Source of the DNA: Viola odorata
Taxonomy: Eukaryota; Streptophyta; Magnoliopsida; Malpighiales; Violaceae
Assembly (NCBI GenBank): GCA_963691705.1
Contig: OY829544.1
Span: 4,409,501 to 4,473,500, forward strand
Reading direction: 5' to 3'
DNA: 64,000 bases
The position numbers were made by a program, and so were the translations under genes. A model generated the notes under the pieces. That model saw only the letters and a program-made list of their open reading frames with translations. It was not told where the DNA came from and searched no databases. Of the stretch, positions 47,878 through 59,350 are shown one piece after another. The first letter of the stretch is position 1; the number at the start of each line of letters is the position of its first letter.

Positions 47878-48398
47878 AGATGAAATGAAAATTAAATGAA
47901 CCTGCAAAAAAAAGGTGGAGTGAAGTAGATGAAGAAACAGAATTGGGTTAATGGAAAGATAAAGGAAAGGGATTGTTTTATACAGGAAAACAGAGGATGC
48001 AGAGATACTTTAATAGAATTGAGACGTGTCAAAATGAGTTACGGTTTGTGTAAAAAAGCTGAGGAGTCAGGGTTCAAATAAAAGAGGGAAAGGGGAGGAG
48101 TCTTGACTAGTCTAAACTCCTCACGAAACGTGAAAGGGCACGCTTGCTCTGAACAGATTCCCAAACCCTACTGGAATCACAATCTTTTGGCAACAGTATT
48201 GAGCAGAAGAAATCTTACCTTCTTGAATAGGCGTGGACCTATACAGCCTTCAATGATCCCTTCAATGCGTCTGTTCAAAGGCTGTAACTGCACAAGTTCC
48301 GAGCTTCTCCAATTCCTCTATAAGACAGGGCCACTAACATACATTCTCCAAAGCATTCCATTTTCACATCCTTTGTTTACAACTTATTTCCACCTCCA
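47878..48398. other. Shared upstream region of two head-to-head small genes
   Basis: About 520 bp between two start codons facing away from each other. It is purine-rich on the plus strand near 47910-48100 and contains GAGGAGTCTTGACTAGTCTA followed by AACTCCTC, an imperfect inverted repeat near 48095-48124. It could act as a two-way promoter; no TATA boxes could be assigned with confidence. Confidence 0.4.
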
Positions 48399-48756
48399 AT
48401 GGATCCTAACGAAGCCACCCACATTCTTAACATTTCAGGAGCAGTTGTGGCTCATTTGCATGATGATTTCAACGATTACCACACCAAACGATAGAGAGCA
48501 GGATATTAACCGGCTGAAAACTCTCTATCGCAGGCTGAAGGAGATAAGGGCGGCAACGGACTATGAAGAAGATGGTCCAGACCCTGAAGAAGTCATCCTC
48601 ATCACTAGCGAGGTCCTTATGTCATTGGGGAAAACAATAGTCAAGCTAGAGAGTAAGGTGGAGTGTCTCAACATCTCCATTAACATCTCCAGTTCAGCAC
48701 ATAGGAAACTGAACAAATTTGGCAACAAGATCCCTATAATCCCAAAAATCAATTAA
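48399..48756 (+). pseudogene. Unrecognised small helical protein gene, second copy with one frameshift
   Basis: The ATG at 48399 gives MDPNEATHILNISGAVVAHL, then HDDFNDYHTKR and a TAG at 48492-48494. In the next frame the protein continues directly as DREQDINRLKTLYRRLKEIR, then DPEEVILITSEVLMSLGKTI and ends LNKFGNKIPIIPKIN. Together these make about 118 residues. A long frame runs upstream of the shift as well, but its sequence looks like leader, not protein. It aligns with the minus-strand copy at 47509-47877: QDI-RL, a central Asp-rich turn, a second helix and the K(F/Y)GNKIPxIPK end. A single base change would restore it, so sequence error is possible. Function unknown. Confidence 0.6.
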
Positions 48757-48785
48757 ATGCAATTACGTAGTGTAATGTGTACGTA

Positions 48786-49012
48786 CTCCCTCCGGCTTTT
48801 AATACTTGTCGTTTACTGTTCATGCACGCCTCCCTAAGAGGCCCGGATAACTCACTATTTGATCCCAAAAAATTTCGTACTTTTTTTCCAACGTTGATTA
48901 ACGTACGTTCACAAAAAAGTACGATTTTTTTAAGGTCAAATAGTGAGTCATTCAGCCTCCTCGAAACGCGTGCATGAACAATAAAACGACAAGTATTAAA
49001 AGCCGGAGGGAA
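48786..49012. mobile_element. Fold-back Stowaway-type MITE
   Basis: 227 bp flanked by TA (48784-48785 and 49013-49014). The ends CTCCCTCCGGCTTTTAATAC and GTATTAAAAGCCGGAGGGAA are inverted, and pairing extends inward with few mismatches (CTCACTATTTGA against TCAAATAGTGAG, TCGTAC against GTACGA), so nearly the whole element can fold into one hairpin. Such elements are frequent sources of small RNAs. Only about 350 bp separate it from the BASS gene start. Confidence 0.85.
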
Positions 49013-49358
49013 TATGCTACTATGCTTTAATTTAAATTTCAATAAATTAATGTTTTGATAAACACGGTTTTTATTTCCTGTGGATGAATTTTGCAAAACC
49101 AACAAAACGACAGAAGAATCGCTCAATTTGCCCGACAAAATTGTAATATTTGAAAACATAAATACACAAAAATTAAAACAAAATAAAACAAAAATGCATC
49201 ATCAACACCATAATCATATATATTCAGATAATAGAGGGAGTATTTGTTATCTCGAGAGACCTCCACTTCACTGCCATTTTGCCGTCTCTACAGTCTACAG
49301 AGGAAGAGCGAGCGTAGACTTGGGACAGACTCTGCATCCTCGGTGTTTATCAAAGAAA

Positions 49359-52300
49359 ATGAGCGTAAACAGGAGTCCTTTACAAATTCACCACCCCAAA
49401 ATCTCGCACTTTCGCCGCCAAAACCTTGCGTTTCGCCTAAAATGGAGATTTTCCCCACCAAAATCCTCGCTAAACTCCCCAGGTTTGTCTGTATCTCCCC
49501 ACTCTCTGCTTTCTTCTCTTTTTTTGATATACATCACGTGTATAATCTTTTGGAATGATGTTGATTATTTTCTTTGTTTGCTCTGTATTAGAATTGGGAT
49601 CTTCCGGGGTTTCACTTAGATCCAGGCTGAAACCTCTATGTAAGGTTCTCCTCATTTTCTCCTATCAGAGTTTGTATTTTTAGTTGGTTCCGTTTCCTGG
49701 GTATGGTTTGAGTTTTTGTTTCTTTAACTTTTGCAGGTGGGAGCTCAAGATTTTTAGTGGCGAAATGTTCATCTGAGGAGTTCTCCGATTCCCTAGGGTC
49801 AGGTCCAGGCCAAAATTTCGTTCCTGGCCCAAATCAGGTGAGGGCATGCTTTGTTGTGTCATTGTTTGATTGTTGTTGTGTAAGCTGTTTCATATAAATT
49901 CATTTCGGTAATGATCCATTTAAGTCTGTAATGGTGAATTGGTTAGTATGCAAGTGTCTGCAAGATCATTTTTCACTTTTGTGAAATCCTTTAGGCACTT
50001 GATCATATGTGTGCTGTATATGAAGGCAAGGGTTTTCTTATGGGTTGGGATTCAAAGTCCCCACTGAACTATACACTGTCAATCACCGCTAAAAGACTCC
50101 ATACTTTGGAGTCATTTTCATTCCTTCATGATTATTCAAACTTCTACACTACGATTTTGTGGTTACTTGATGAAAATCACTAGGTGAAGTACTGTTTGAT
50201 CATGGACATCTTCAACTAGTCAGTTATATGTGTGTGTGAAAAGAGAACCGTGGTACGTAAAAGAAGGAAATCACCAAGTTTGTCCTAGGTTTGGTTTTAA
50301 CTACTTGTCTAAACGTGGAGGATATTAGGATTCAGGTGTTTGTGTATATTGATTAAATGTGAGATTCGTGATCTTATGCTTATATTGATAGGAGTCTGTC
50401 TATCTTATTCCAGATCGTTGAGCCGCAAAAGGCTTCTATTATAGATGTCTTTAAGCAGGCAAATTCTCTTCTGCCTCATGTAGTCCTGGCCAGCACACTG
50501 TTAGCTCTTGTCTATCCACCATCTTTCGCATGGTTCACCACCAGGTTGCTAAGTATCTATTTATATGAAATTTTATTTTACGTACTTCTTTCCTCATAAG
50601 AAACTTATTAAAGAAGCATCATTAAAAGGGAGATTGGCTGTAACTATAGTTATCAAAAACAAAAAAATTTACTGAAATATTTGAGGCTATTCAGTTGCAA
50701 CAAGAAGTCTATTTATCTGAAACAAGACTAAATCAGTTTTGGGACATGGGATTGGTGCTTCTAGAAAAATGGCTTTGCTTGTTTTAGTAGGATAAAAAAT
50801 TCCATTACTAAGACACCTCTCTCTCCCTAGTTTCCATTTACATGGCATATTTGTAGTTTTAAAACAATCTTGTTGCAATTTTTGCATTTTATTGTTGACT
50901 GTTTCACATTATGTTTTTGCATAAACTACTTCTCTTATTATTTTTATAGCATTCAAGAATGTGACTTGCCAAGAAAAGTGAAGAAAAAGTCTTATTATTA
51001 GCAGTTAATATTTCGTTTCTCCTTGTGTCAACGTTCATGCACACTCTATATATTTTTACTTCTTTTAATTCACTTATTGGACCGGAAAGTTTGTACATTA
51101 GCATGACATGTAAATTGAAGCTCTTTTTTAAACATTTTAAAACTCTTACTTTGTTCTCTTAGTAGTTACCAAGTGTAAAGTGGATTTTTTCATTATATCT
51201 TGCACATGAACTTCCTTTATGATTGAAATCTGAAGATATTTGATGTAAGATCCGTGGTGCTAATTCTGAGTAGTTGTAGGGTGGGAGGCTTTTTGTACTA
51301 ATTCAAAGAAATCAACCAGCTGAACATTAACCATTTGGAATGAAATTGGATGATCGGTATGGAATATGTCTGTGATCTCCTTCTTCTAAATATGTTTTCA
51401 GGTACTATGCTCCTGCATTGGGGTTTTTGATGTTTGCAGTTGGGGTTAATTCCAGTGGAAAAGATTTTCTTGAAGCACTGAGCAGACCAATGGCCATTTT
51501 CGCTGGTTATATTTGTCAATTTGTTGTCAAGCCTATTCTTGGTTATTTCTTTGGGATATTCTCAGTATCAGTGCTTGGTCTTCCTACTCCTATAGGTGAG
51601 GGTTGGTTTAGTCAAACTCTGGTACCGGTGAGACTGTGCTGACATTTTCTGGAACTCTGTCTCAGGAGCTGGGATTATGTTGGTATCCTGTGTCAGTGGG
51701 GCTCAGCTTTCAAATTATGCTACTTTTCTAACAGACCCACCATTGGCTCCTTTAAGCATTGTCATGACATCTTTGTCTACCGCCTCTGCCGTTTTTGTTA
51801 CACCATTATTATCACTGTTGCTTATAGGGAAGAGACTGCCTGTAGATGTAAAAGGAATGGTATCTAGTATTACGCAGATTGTAATTGCTCCAATTGCAGC
51901 AGGATTACTTCTGAACAGGTGACTCATTCAGTTTACCAAGTTGTATTCAGGTGATAGTTTCCTGAACATGTCGAATAATCTCCTCTTTTTTTTCTTTTTT
52001 TGCACCTACAGGTTGTTTCCTTGGATTTCTAATGCTATTAGACCATTTTTGCCCCCACTATCTGTGTTCGTGACAGCTTGTTGTGTTGGAGCACCACTTG
52101 CTATCAATGTTGAATCTGTTATGTCCCCTTTTGGAGTGACAATAATTTCACTCATTACTGTATTTCATCTGTTGGCCTTTGTTGTTGGTTATGTTTTCAC
52201 TGGTTTTGTCTTCCATGAGGCACCTGATTTACAGGCACTTCAAAGAACCATTTCCTTTGAGACAGGTAAAGCCTTCTTCCTTATTGTGTTTGCATCATAG

Positions 52301-52770
52301 GTTATGATATATATATGAGGTGACTATTTTCTCCTTTGCAGGAATGCAAAGCAGTCTTCTTGCTCTTGCACTTGCAAATAGATTTTTTCAAGATCCACTT
52401 GTAGCTGTGCCTCCTGCCATATCTGTAAGTTAAAATTCAGGACTTCTAATCATATATTTCCTCTAATAAAAGAATCTGGTTAGCCAACTGTGACTCCTCT
52501 GTTTGTCCTAGATACTCGTCTTACTGTTCATTCATGTCAGTCCTGAGGTTTTCATCCCTGATATAGAAGACTCCGATATAGCAATAGTCTGCTACTCTGC
52601 TTGGTGATTTCATGTGAAGTTTCTATGCATGATCAGGACGTTGTCCCAGGATTTTGGAATCTAAAGATATTTACTTTTTCTGTGATTTGCAGACTGTAAT
52701 CATGTCATTGATGGGCTTTGGTCTTGTCATGATTTGGGCGAAGAAGAAAAGTATAGCAGCGTCGCTATAA
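49359..52770 (+). CDS. BASS6: Plastid sodium/metabolite cotransporter, BASS5/BASS6 type
   Basis: Eight exons (49359-49482, 49737-49837, 50414-50544, 51402-51595, 51666-51918, 52012-52265, 52342-52424, 52693-52770) give 405 residues. The frame of the start at 49359 is fixed by exon 2, because the alternative ATG frame hits a stop there. The first 70 or so residues are basic and Ser-rich (MSVNRSPLQIHHPKISHFRR), a plastid transit peptide. The SBF/BASS core follows with about nine to ten membrane helices: YYAPALGFLMFAVGVNSSGK, GIMLVSCVSGAQLSNYATFL (sodium-site region), LSIVMTSLSTASAVFVTPLL and VTACCVGAPLAINVESVMSP. It resembles Arabidopsis BASS6 and BASS5; BASS5 moves methionine-chain 2-keto acids for glucosinolates and BASS6 handles glycolate. 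A photorespiratory role is thus possible. The 3' end converges on the Pumilio gene. Confidence 0.92.
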
Positions 52771-53313
52771 CGCAGTTTCTGCAAGTTCTCAATATATTGC
52801 TAATGTTATACCTTCTGACTTTAGGGATGTGCTTCTCTCTGTCACTCTTTTAGCCAATGAAAGATAAGTGTAAGACCAATTCTCTTTGGATTGACTTTAA
52901 GGAGATACAGCCATGTCCTAATGGTTTGTATTTATGACCATGTAATTATATTTATGCAGTGCAATGAATTTCAGTAAAATTTCTATTGTTGCCTCTGTTT
53001 TTTTGGAGTCAGGAGGTAATTCACAATTGTCAACTAAGTAAATATCTGATGTACATGTACAGTAAAATCAATTGGCAAAGTACCAATAGAGGCTCGTTCG
53101 GGTCCTAGGCAGAGTAGAAAAACCAATTAAACAAACCGAAGGAAAACATAGAACTGTGAAATTTGAACTGAACAAAAACATCATTGATATCCATAACGGA
53201 GGATTACAACCAGACTAACAAAACATGTAACCACATACATAGGAAGAAGTTATGCTGACAGAAGAGAACAGAAGTACCAAACTAATACATAATATAGAAA
53301 ATCAAACTCTGCT
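52771..53313. other. Convergent 3' region between BASS and Pumilio genes
   Basis: Only 543 bp separate the two stop codons; it should hold both 3' untranslated regions. Nothing else is seen. Confidence 0.6.
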
Positions 53314-54852
53314 TCAAGAACTCAGCTCACTGACAACCAGACTGTAAACATTCCTCCCAAAGCTGAACTGGAGATCGTTAAGACTCTGACGCAGAGAGGT
53401 CAGAAGCCTCTGATAGTACGAGCTCTGCTTTTGCTTACTGACTTTCAATGCTGTTTGAACCACGTAATTACCGACTTTGTCTCGAGCGATTTGCAGTAGT
53501 TTCTTCGGGTTGTTTGCCAGTTCCTCAACACAATAGTACCAGTACAAATCAGATTTCAGGCATTTTTCCACCACATGACTACCACCTATTTGTGATGAAA
53601 GAGTGAGATAGTTGTCTTTGAGCTTGTTGCATATTATTTCTGTATATCTTGGATCTTGCAGGTCAAGGACCTTCTGCACAACATAGTTCCCTGCAGGATT
53701 CTGTGAGAGGAACACAGCATTAAGAGAGATTTTTTCTAAGAGTTTACCCCTGTCATCACCTCGGATGCTGTCGATGATTCTGTTTAGGGATATACATCCT
53801 TCCTGGTCTGTTGCCACATAAAGACAAAGATCGACAGCTTTTAGAGACAGCGGTTTACTCTTCTTAGCACTAAGTTGGTCCATGCACTCAGAAATAACGT
53901 ATGATCCTGTCCGGTTAGTCATGATTTCATAGAAAGAATTGGAAAGACGCTTTACCACTGGATCTACAAAATCCGATCTCTTGAGAGCTTTGACTAGCTT
54001 CTTGATAGAATTTGCTCCGCCATTAGTGAGTGATAGTCGGAGAAACAGTTCCTGGTTTTTCGTTACTGCATTAACAATCACTGCCAGCTGCTCGTGATTG
54101 CACGAATCAACAAGCTTTGCATAGACTTTAGATCCGAATTCATGATCCATCAGATACAGAATGAAGGGTCTTCCAGTGGATGAGGCAGAAGTAACCCACT
54201 TAAGCACCAAAGATGTATAATAAGGATCCTTCAACATCAGAATTTCTTGAAGTTGCATTGAGCTTTCTCTATCATGAGCAAGACAGATAAGTTCATAGCC
54301 ATGCTTTACATCAGAATATTCTTGATTCTGCAAACCACTCCAGTTCTGTGCAAAAAGACCATTGTAATTTGCAACCCCTGGCGGCGAAACCATCCCACAA
54401 TCACCAACATAGTTTGCTTCTTGATAAGGATTACAGCCATAACCGTAACCGTAACCATTCATAAAGGTTGCAGTTGCAGCCTCAGGTTGCAGATTATAAC
54501 CTGAATAGTTTTCTGCAGCACTCAGATAGTTTCCAGGAAGAACAGAACTTGGAGAATACAAAAGGCTCGGACCCGGCATTGAATTCTTGAAACCGGCATA
54601 TTGGTCTCGTTGGGTTCTTGATGAAGAACCATATAGAAGCTTAGAACCAGTTCTTGAAACAGAATCCTCGGTCAAAGCAAGATTCTGAATAGAATTTGTC
54701 AGGTATTCAAGGTAGGAGTTCGCAGGAAGCATGGGATTCTTCTTTGAACCATTAGCCGCCAAAAGGGTTTCAACAGAAGGATTCCGCGGTGGATTTGGAT
54801 GTGTTTCAGAGCCAAGAGCCGGAGCGGCAGGAGGAGAAATTGGTTTCTCCAT
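53314..54852 (-). CDS. Pumilio/PUF-family RNA-binding protein
   Basis: A single exon encodes 512 residues from MEKPISPPAAPALG; an upstream in-frame ATG would add only a hydrophobic leader translated from the 5' UTR, so it is not chosen. The N-terminal 190 residues are low-complexity, with a GYGYGYG stretch. The C-terminal 320 residues form a PUF domain of about eight repeats with cores GSKVYAKLVD, GANSIKKLVK, GSYVISECMD, GCISLNRIID, GNYVVQKVLD, GSHVVEKCLK, GNYVVQTALK and GRNVYSLVVS. Canonical base-reading residues are clear in repeats 5-7 (N/Q, S/E, N/Q) and less so in the early ones, so its RNA site is probably divergent. Such proteins bind 3' UTRs and repress or destabilise mRNAs in the cytoplasm. 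It resembles the divergent plant APUM7-12 group. Head-to-head with the Ycf49-like gene. Confidence 0.9.
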   Translation of the reverse strand: MEKPISPPAAPALGSETHPNPPRNPSVETLLAANGSKKNPMLPANSYLEYLTNSIQNLALTEDSVSRTGSKLLYGSSSRTQRDQYAGFKNSMPGPSLLYSPSSVLPGNYLSAAENYSGYNLQPEAATATFMNGYGYGYGCNPYQEANYVGDCGMVSPPGVANYNGLFAQNWSGLQNQEYSDVKHGYELICLAHDRESSMQLQEILMLKDPYYTSLVLKWVTSASSTGRPFILYLMDHEFGSKVYAKLVDSCNHEQLAVIVNAVTKNQELFLRLSLTNGGANSIKKLVKALKRSDFVDPVVKRLSNSFYEIMTNRTGSYVISECMDQLSAKKSKPLSLKAVDLCLYVATDQEGCISLNRIIDSIRGDDRGKLLEKISLNAVFLSQNPAGNYVVQKVLDLQDPRYTEIICNKLKDNYLTLSSQIGGSHVVEKCLKSDLYWYYCVEELANNPKKLLQIARDKVGNYVVQTALKVSKQKQSSYYQRLLTSLRQSLNDLQFSFGRNVYSLVVSELSS

Positions 54853-54954
54853 GGGGGAAGAATCGAAGAACAAGTACAGAGAAAGAAACAAGAAGTACAA
54901 GAAAGATTGGGGATTGTGGAAGAGAGTTATGGGAAATTCTGCAGCTTGTGTTCG

Positions 54955-54962
54955 TTTATATA
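54955..54962 (-). promoter_or_regulatory. TATA box of the Pumilio gene
   Basis: The minus strand reads TATATAAA here, about 105 bp before the ATG at 54852. Position and sequence fit a plant TATA box. Confidence 0.55.
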
Positions 54963-55474
54963 GTACTAGCAGATAAGGACTAAAGAGAGACTAATTAAGG
55001 GTTTCCTAGTCCTTATGGGTGTAGGAATTCCTTGTTTGTGTTGAATTAGAGCGCTTTTCAATTCCTACACCAATAGGGTTTACGTTATATAAGAAAAAAT
55101 AAAAGAGAAAATAAAAACTCTTTTGCCCACTATACGATTCCTTATCAATATGTTTCGTTTATTTCGTGGAGGCAGATTTATTTATGTTTAGATTTTCCAA
55201 ACAGGAGTAGTAATTATTATTATTATTATTATTATTACAACTGTCTTTGCTAGTATTTATTTTTGAAAAAAAAAATATTGAATTTCGGCCTTAGACTTCA
55301 GTTCCAACTATAAGACCATGAAGAAAAGGTGTCTTTTGGTAAAAAAAATTAAAGCTCTATCTTGGGCGAAGTATTTTGGCCTGGTAAAGTTTTGGGCGGA
55401 AGCTTTAAACTTCCATCAACTGTCATTAGAAAAACACAAATTTCCCAGCACTGCCCTCTCAGCAAGAAAATACA
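54963..55474. other. Shared upstream region of the Pumilio and Ycf49-like genes
   Basis: With the Pumilio leader, about 620 bp lie between two oppositely directed start codons. It includes an ATT microsatellite at about 55213-55237. No TATA box is obvious for the plus-strand gene, which is common for plastid housekeeping genes. Confidence 0.5.
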
Positions 55475-57989
55475 ATGGCGACCACAGCGTTATCATTCTT
55501 CTTCCCCACTCATATTTCCTCTTGCAATTTCAAACTTACCCAGAACTCTCCTCCATCTATCCGTACACTCCCTACTCTCCAAACCCGACCCATTACCCCA
55601 AAACCAGCCAAATCCGGTGTTGCTGGTCTTCTTGGGGCGGGTTTGGCCCTGGCAGTTGTTGGACCAGCCTCAGCTTCCGGGTTACCGTTTCTGGGTCAAC
55701 TCAGTGAACCCGCCAATGCGCTCTCTTTGCCCACCTGGGCCATCCACGTTTCCAGTGTTGTTGAGTGGTCAGTTCTCTGTTTAATCTCCTATTCATTCTC
55801 ACTAGATTGCGTATTTGTTACTTGTCATACTTCTAGTGATAGTGGAAAACAATTTATTTTTAAATTTGATGTGAAATGTAGTTTGATTGTCGGTAGTGAA
55901 TTTTCTGCTCTAACAGGATTACTGCTATGGCTTTGGTTTGGCAATATGGGGAGAAATCTGGTTTTGAATCTTGGAAAGGACTGGCTTGGGGAATGGTGAG
56001 TTATTCGTTTCATATTGCTATTTTTTTCTTTTTGATGTTTTTGTTTAGCCAGTTGAATTCTTGTGTGAGTTAGCTGGTTATAGCTTTTTGGTAAGTTGTT
56101 TACATGTTCTGCATTTTCATTTATTCAGATATTGCTCCTCTACGAATGATATTTTCCTTCTTTGCCTGTGATTTGATCCCATTAGGTTTCAACTTGTGTA
56201 TAGATCCTTTATTTCATGGGATTATTTCAATAAAATTGCATAAATAAGAAACTATCTAATTTGTGTTTCATTTACAGTTTGTTTTCTTTAATCTACTATA
56301 GAATTGGTTCAGGTACCTCTTCTTGGTGGAGCATTTTGTGCTTGCACATGGCATTTCTTTTATAACTCTGAGTCTCTTGAGGTAAGTTTCTTTCTAGAAA
56401 AGAACATATATTTTTCCTTATGTAGAGCATTCGAAAATGAATTGGATGCATACATCTCCTAAAAGGACTGGTGACTGGAGTAATAAATTGCTGGTTTAGA
56501 CCTTTGACTAAAACTTAACAAATGACGGGTAACATGAATACAATGCATAGCTAAACTACATTTTCCTACAGTACTTTGTGTCATGAATTCTATAATGATC
56601 TGTTTTACCTTGATTCCCTTTCCTCGACCCTATTCATTACATTGTTGAAGTAGAAATCACCAAGTTTTTTCATAGTATTTTTTCCAACACGGTAACTGCA
56701 CTAAAATTTCTAATCTCACAAATACTCCCAGAAACAGTTTACACAAACTGCCTAAAATTAGCGGTGTGGTATCAATGTCATTACTAACTAATGGTGAGCC
56801 AATAAGTTGTAAATTACTGACCATTTGTGGAAAACTTAGTTGGGAAGTATCAGAAGTTAATAAACCTACTGGAGATGATTCTGATAAAAGTTGAACCGTC
56901 AAAGTGAACTTTTAGGCTTGTGGTTACTAAGTCATGAAATCCTAAATTCAACACGTGAAGAGAGATCTCAGTGGGAATAGCAAAGTGTTAAATGAAGTAG
57001 ATAAAAACCAAAATGTTATACTTTTTACTTTGTATTCAATACGGCATTTGAAAGAAGTCATAATGATACGGTTTTGTTCTTGTATTGTGTCATATATTTG
57101 GTGCTTGCAGTTATACTCAAACTTGAACCCATTTTGACTTACAATTCTTGGTCATATCATTTTAGTTTGCATTATTTTCTTGAAGCAAAAAATGGCAATG
57201 AGCTTGGCCTGCTTTGGGCACTAGATTCTTGTTGACTGAGCAGTTTATTTGTGCTACAAATTACATGCTTCTAAGATTACATCAGTTGGACATAGTTCAT
57301 GTTTCTTGAGAAGCATTTTGATCCTATGGATTTGGCTACTGAGTTCATATCTTCTGCTATTTTTATGAAATTAATGTAGTTGCCTCACCATTAATTAATA
57401 TGTGCAGAACAAAAGTGGAAAAAGTAATCTGTTGGATCATTGTTGGCTGAAATCAAATTTGGTTCATAATAGTTTTGGTTCTATGTCCAGGACCTACCAG
57501 TTTTTGGGCCGTGGGAATGAACTGTACCTCATATTTTTGCTTTTATTTATTTGTTGACTTGACAAGTTTAACCAAACTTTAGATATGAGTGAGCTCTCAT
57601 TCATGTGGTACATAATGGATCAGCAACGCCATCTCTGAGTAACCATTAGATATTACATTATATATAATTGCAATTCTTTTTTATATCGCACCTTATGGTG
57701 TCTTCTTAGCCCATTTCTATTCAGATTACCATGATCATAATGCAATGTTATACTATGATATATATGCATGGACAGACAACGATTACAAATTTGTCTGTTG
57801 GTGGTTCACTTTAAACAAACATTGGACAATATGTTTTGTTATCTTATAGATTATGGAAGTGTTTTTTTTCAATTTTTGTAGGTATTGGTGGCTATTCAAG
57901 CAGCATTGACAGTTATAGGTAATGCCACAATGTGTTTTGCTGCATACCGTATATACAAGTCATCAAAGGAGCAGACAAAGAATCTCTGA
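55475..57989 (+). CDS. Ycf49-like (DUF2499) plastid protein
   Basis: Four exons (55475-55767, 55917-55995, 56313-56381, 57882-57989) give 182 residues. The N-terminal 55-60 residues are Ser/Thr/Pro-rich and uncharged early on (MATTALSFFFPTHISSCNFK), a plastid transit peptide, followed by an Ala-rich segment (GLLGAGLALAVVGPASASG) that could be a thylakoid-type signal. The DUF2499 domain follows: LPTWAIHVSSVVEWITAMAL, GEKSGFESWKGLAWGMVPLL, CACTWHFFYNSESLEVLVAI and LTVIGNATMCFAAYRIY, with about three membrane helices. Homologues occur in cyanobacteria and in algal plastid genomes as ycf49; no biochemical role is established. The last intron is 1.5 kb and holds nothing recognisable. Confidence 0.9.
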
Positions 57990-59350
57990 AGATTCAAAGT
58001 GTTCATGTCAATACACATAATTGAGTGTAAATTCTTGCTTATCTCCAATTTATAGTTGTCAGGTGAGACTGCTTTTCTCGACAGAGCTTGTAAGCTTGCT
58101 TATAGTTAAAGTGCTGGTCATATAAATATCCATGAATACATGTTGGTCCATTACTTCAAATGCTCACGGGTAAACTGGTTTACTTGTTGGTTCGTTATTC
58201 TGTTTCAGGAAATGGAGCTGTGCCATTCTGGAAGCTTCTGTTCACGGAAAAAAGTGGGTTCTCATGGTCGTGACTAAACAATGGAGGTACTCTCTTTTCG
58301 TCATTTGAATGAGATGTTCCTGTTTTTATGCTTTTTGGAATGGTTTGAAGTAGAGCCATTATCGAAACTAAAGCTACTTTGATTTGTAACTATAACGATA
58401 GAGATGAACCATTGTGTTTGGTGAGTTTGTCTATGGATGGGAGTTGACACCAGCCTTCTAGTTGATCTCCATTTCATTCACATGTTTTATATTAACCATT
58501 GTAAGTATAATGATTTGCTCATAATTCAATGTTGTGGATTTGTTCTAACAAATGAACTGTTAGTATGCACCAAAATGACGGTTAGGCCTACTATGATATT
58601 AGCAATTAAAGAGGACAAAGATCTATAACACTACCAAAGAGGACTTTAGATTAGATCAATTCAAATAAGAAAAACCTTAAAAAAAGAAAGGGAACTCTCA
58701 ACCTTATGGCATGAATAAAAGTGTAATGCATGTATTTTCTGCCACCACGCGTGGAAGGAGTTAAGGAGAAGGATTATCTGCCTTTGTATAATCCTTTGAA
58801 AAAGAAGAACTTGTGACAAATTGTGTGTGTGGGTATGGTTCTTTTTCTATGGTTTAAAGAAAGGTTCTTTTTTCTGATATTCAATGTATTCTTAAGCCAG
58901 TGTATATTTTTACTTTTGTTACACTAAGATCCCTTTCTTCGGTATGTATAATGGTGTGCTATTTCAAGATTGACCTGGGCATTAAAGAAATGAATGTTTA
59001 GGTATTAACTATTGGCCAGTTCAGCTCAAGTGAGTCCATACAGAAAAATAATAAACACTGTGACTATTATTTTAATCCTCTGTATACCAAAATGGAATTG
59101 TCTGGTGGATGATTGTTATACATAAATTTATAAAAGTTGGCAACTTGGCATGTGAGATTGATCTTACCATTTACCATCTATAGCTATAAGAACACTATGA
59201 CTTGAGAGAGAAATGGAGAAATCATCAACAAAACAAACACTATGACTTGAGAGAGAAATGGAGAAATCATCAACAAAACAAACACTATGACTTGATAGAG
59301 AAATGGAGAGAGATATCTAGCTAGCTAGCTATTTAATTTCTTTGTTATTA
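57990..59350. other. Convergent region between the Ycf49-like and LITTLE ZIPPER genes
   Basis: No coding sequence recognised. It contains both 3' untranslated regions and the tandem repeat listed separately. Confidence 0.55.
59191..59310. repeat. Tandem repeat, exact 45-bp unit
   Basis: The unit at 59191-59235 (AACACTATGACTTGAGAGAG onward) is repeated identically at 59236-59280, with a third partial and slightly changed copy from 59281 to about 59310. It ends some 40 bp before the stop codon of the minus-strand LITTLE ZIPPER gene, so it probably lies in that gene's 3' untranslated region. Confidence 0.93.

Noticed and set aside
48103..48398. Upstream extension of the frame before the small plus-strand gene
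   Set aside because: The encoded sequence is unlike the paired minus-strand copy, whose homology begins at the ATG; it looks like an untranslated leader that happens to be open.
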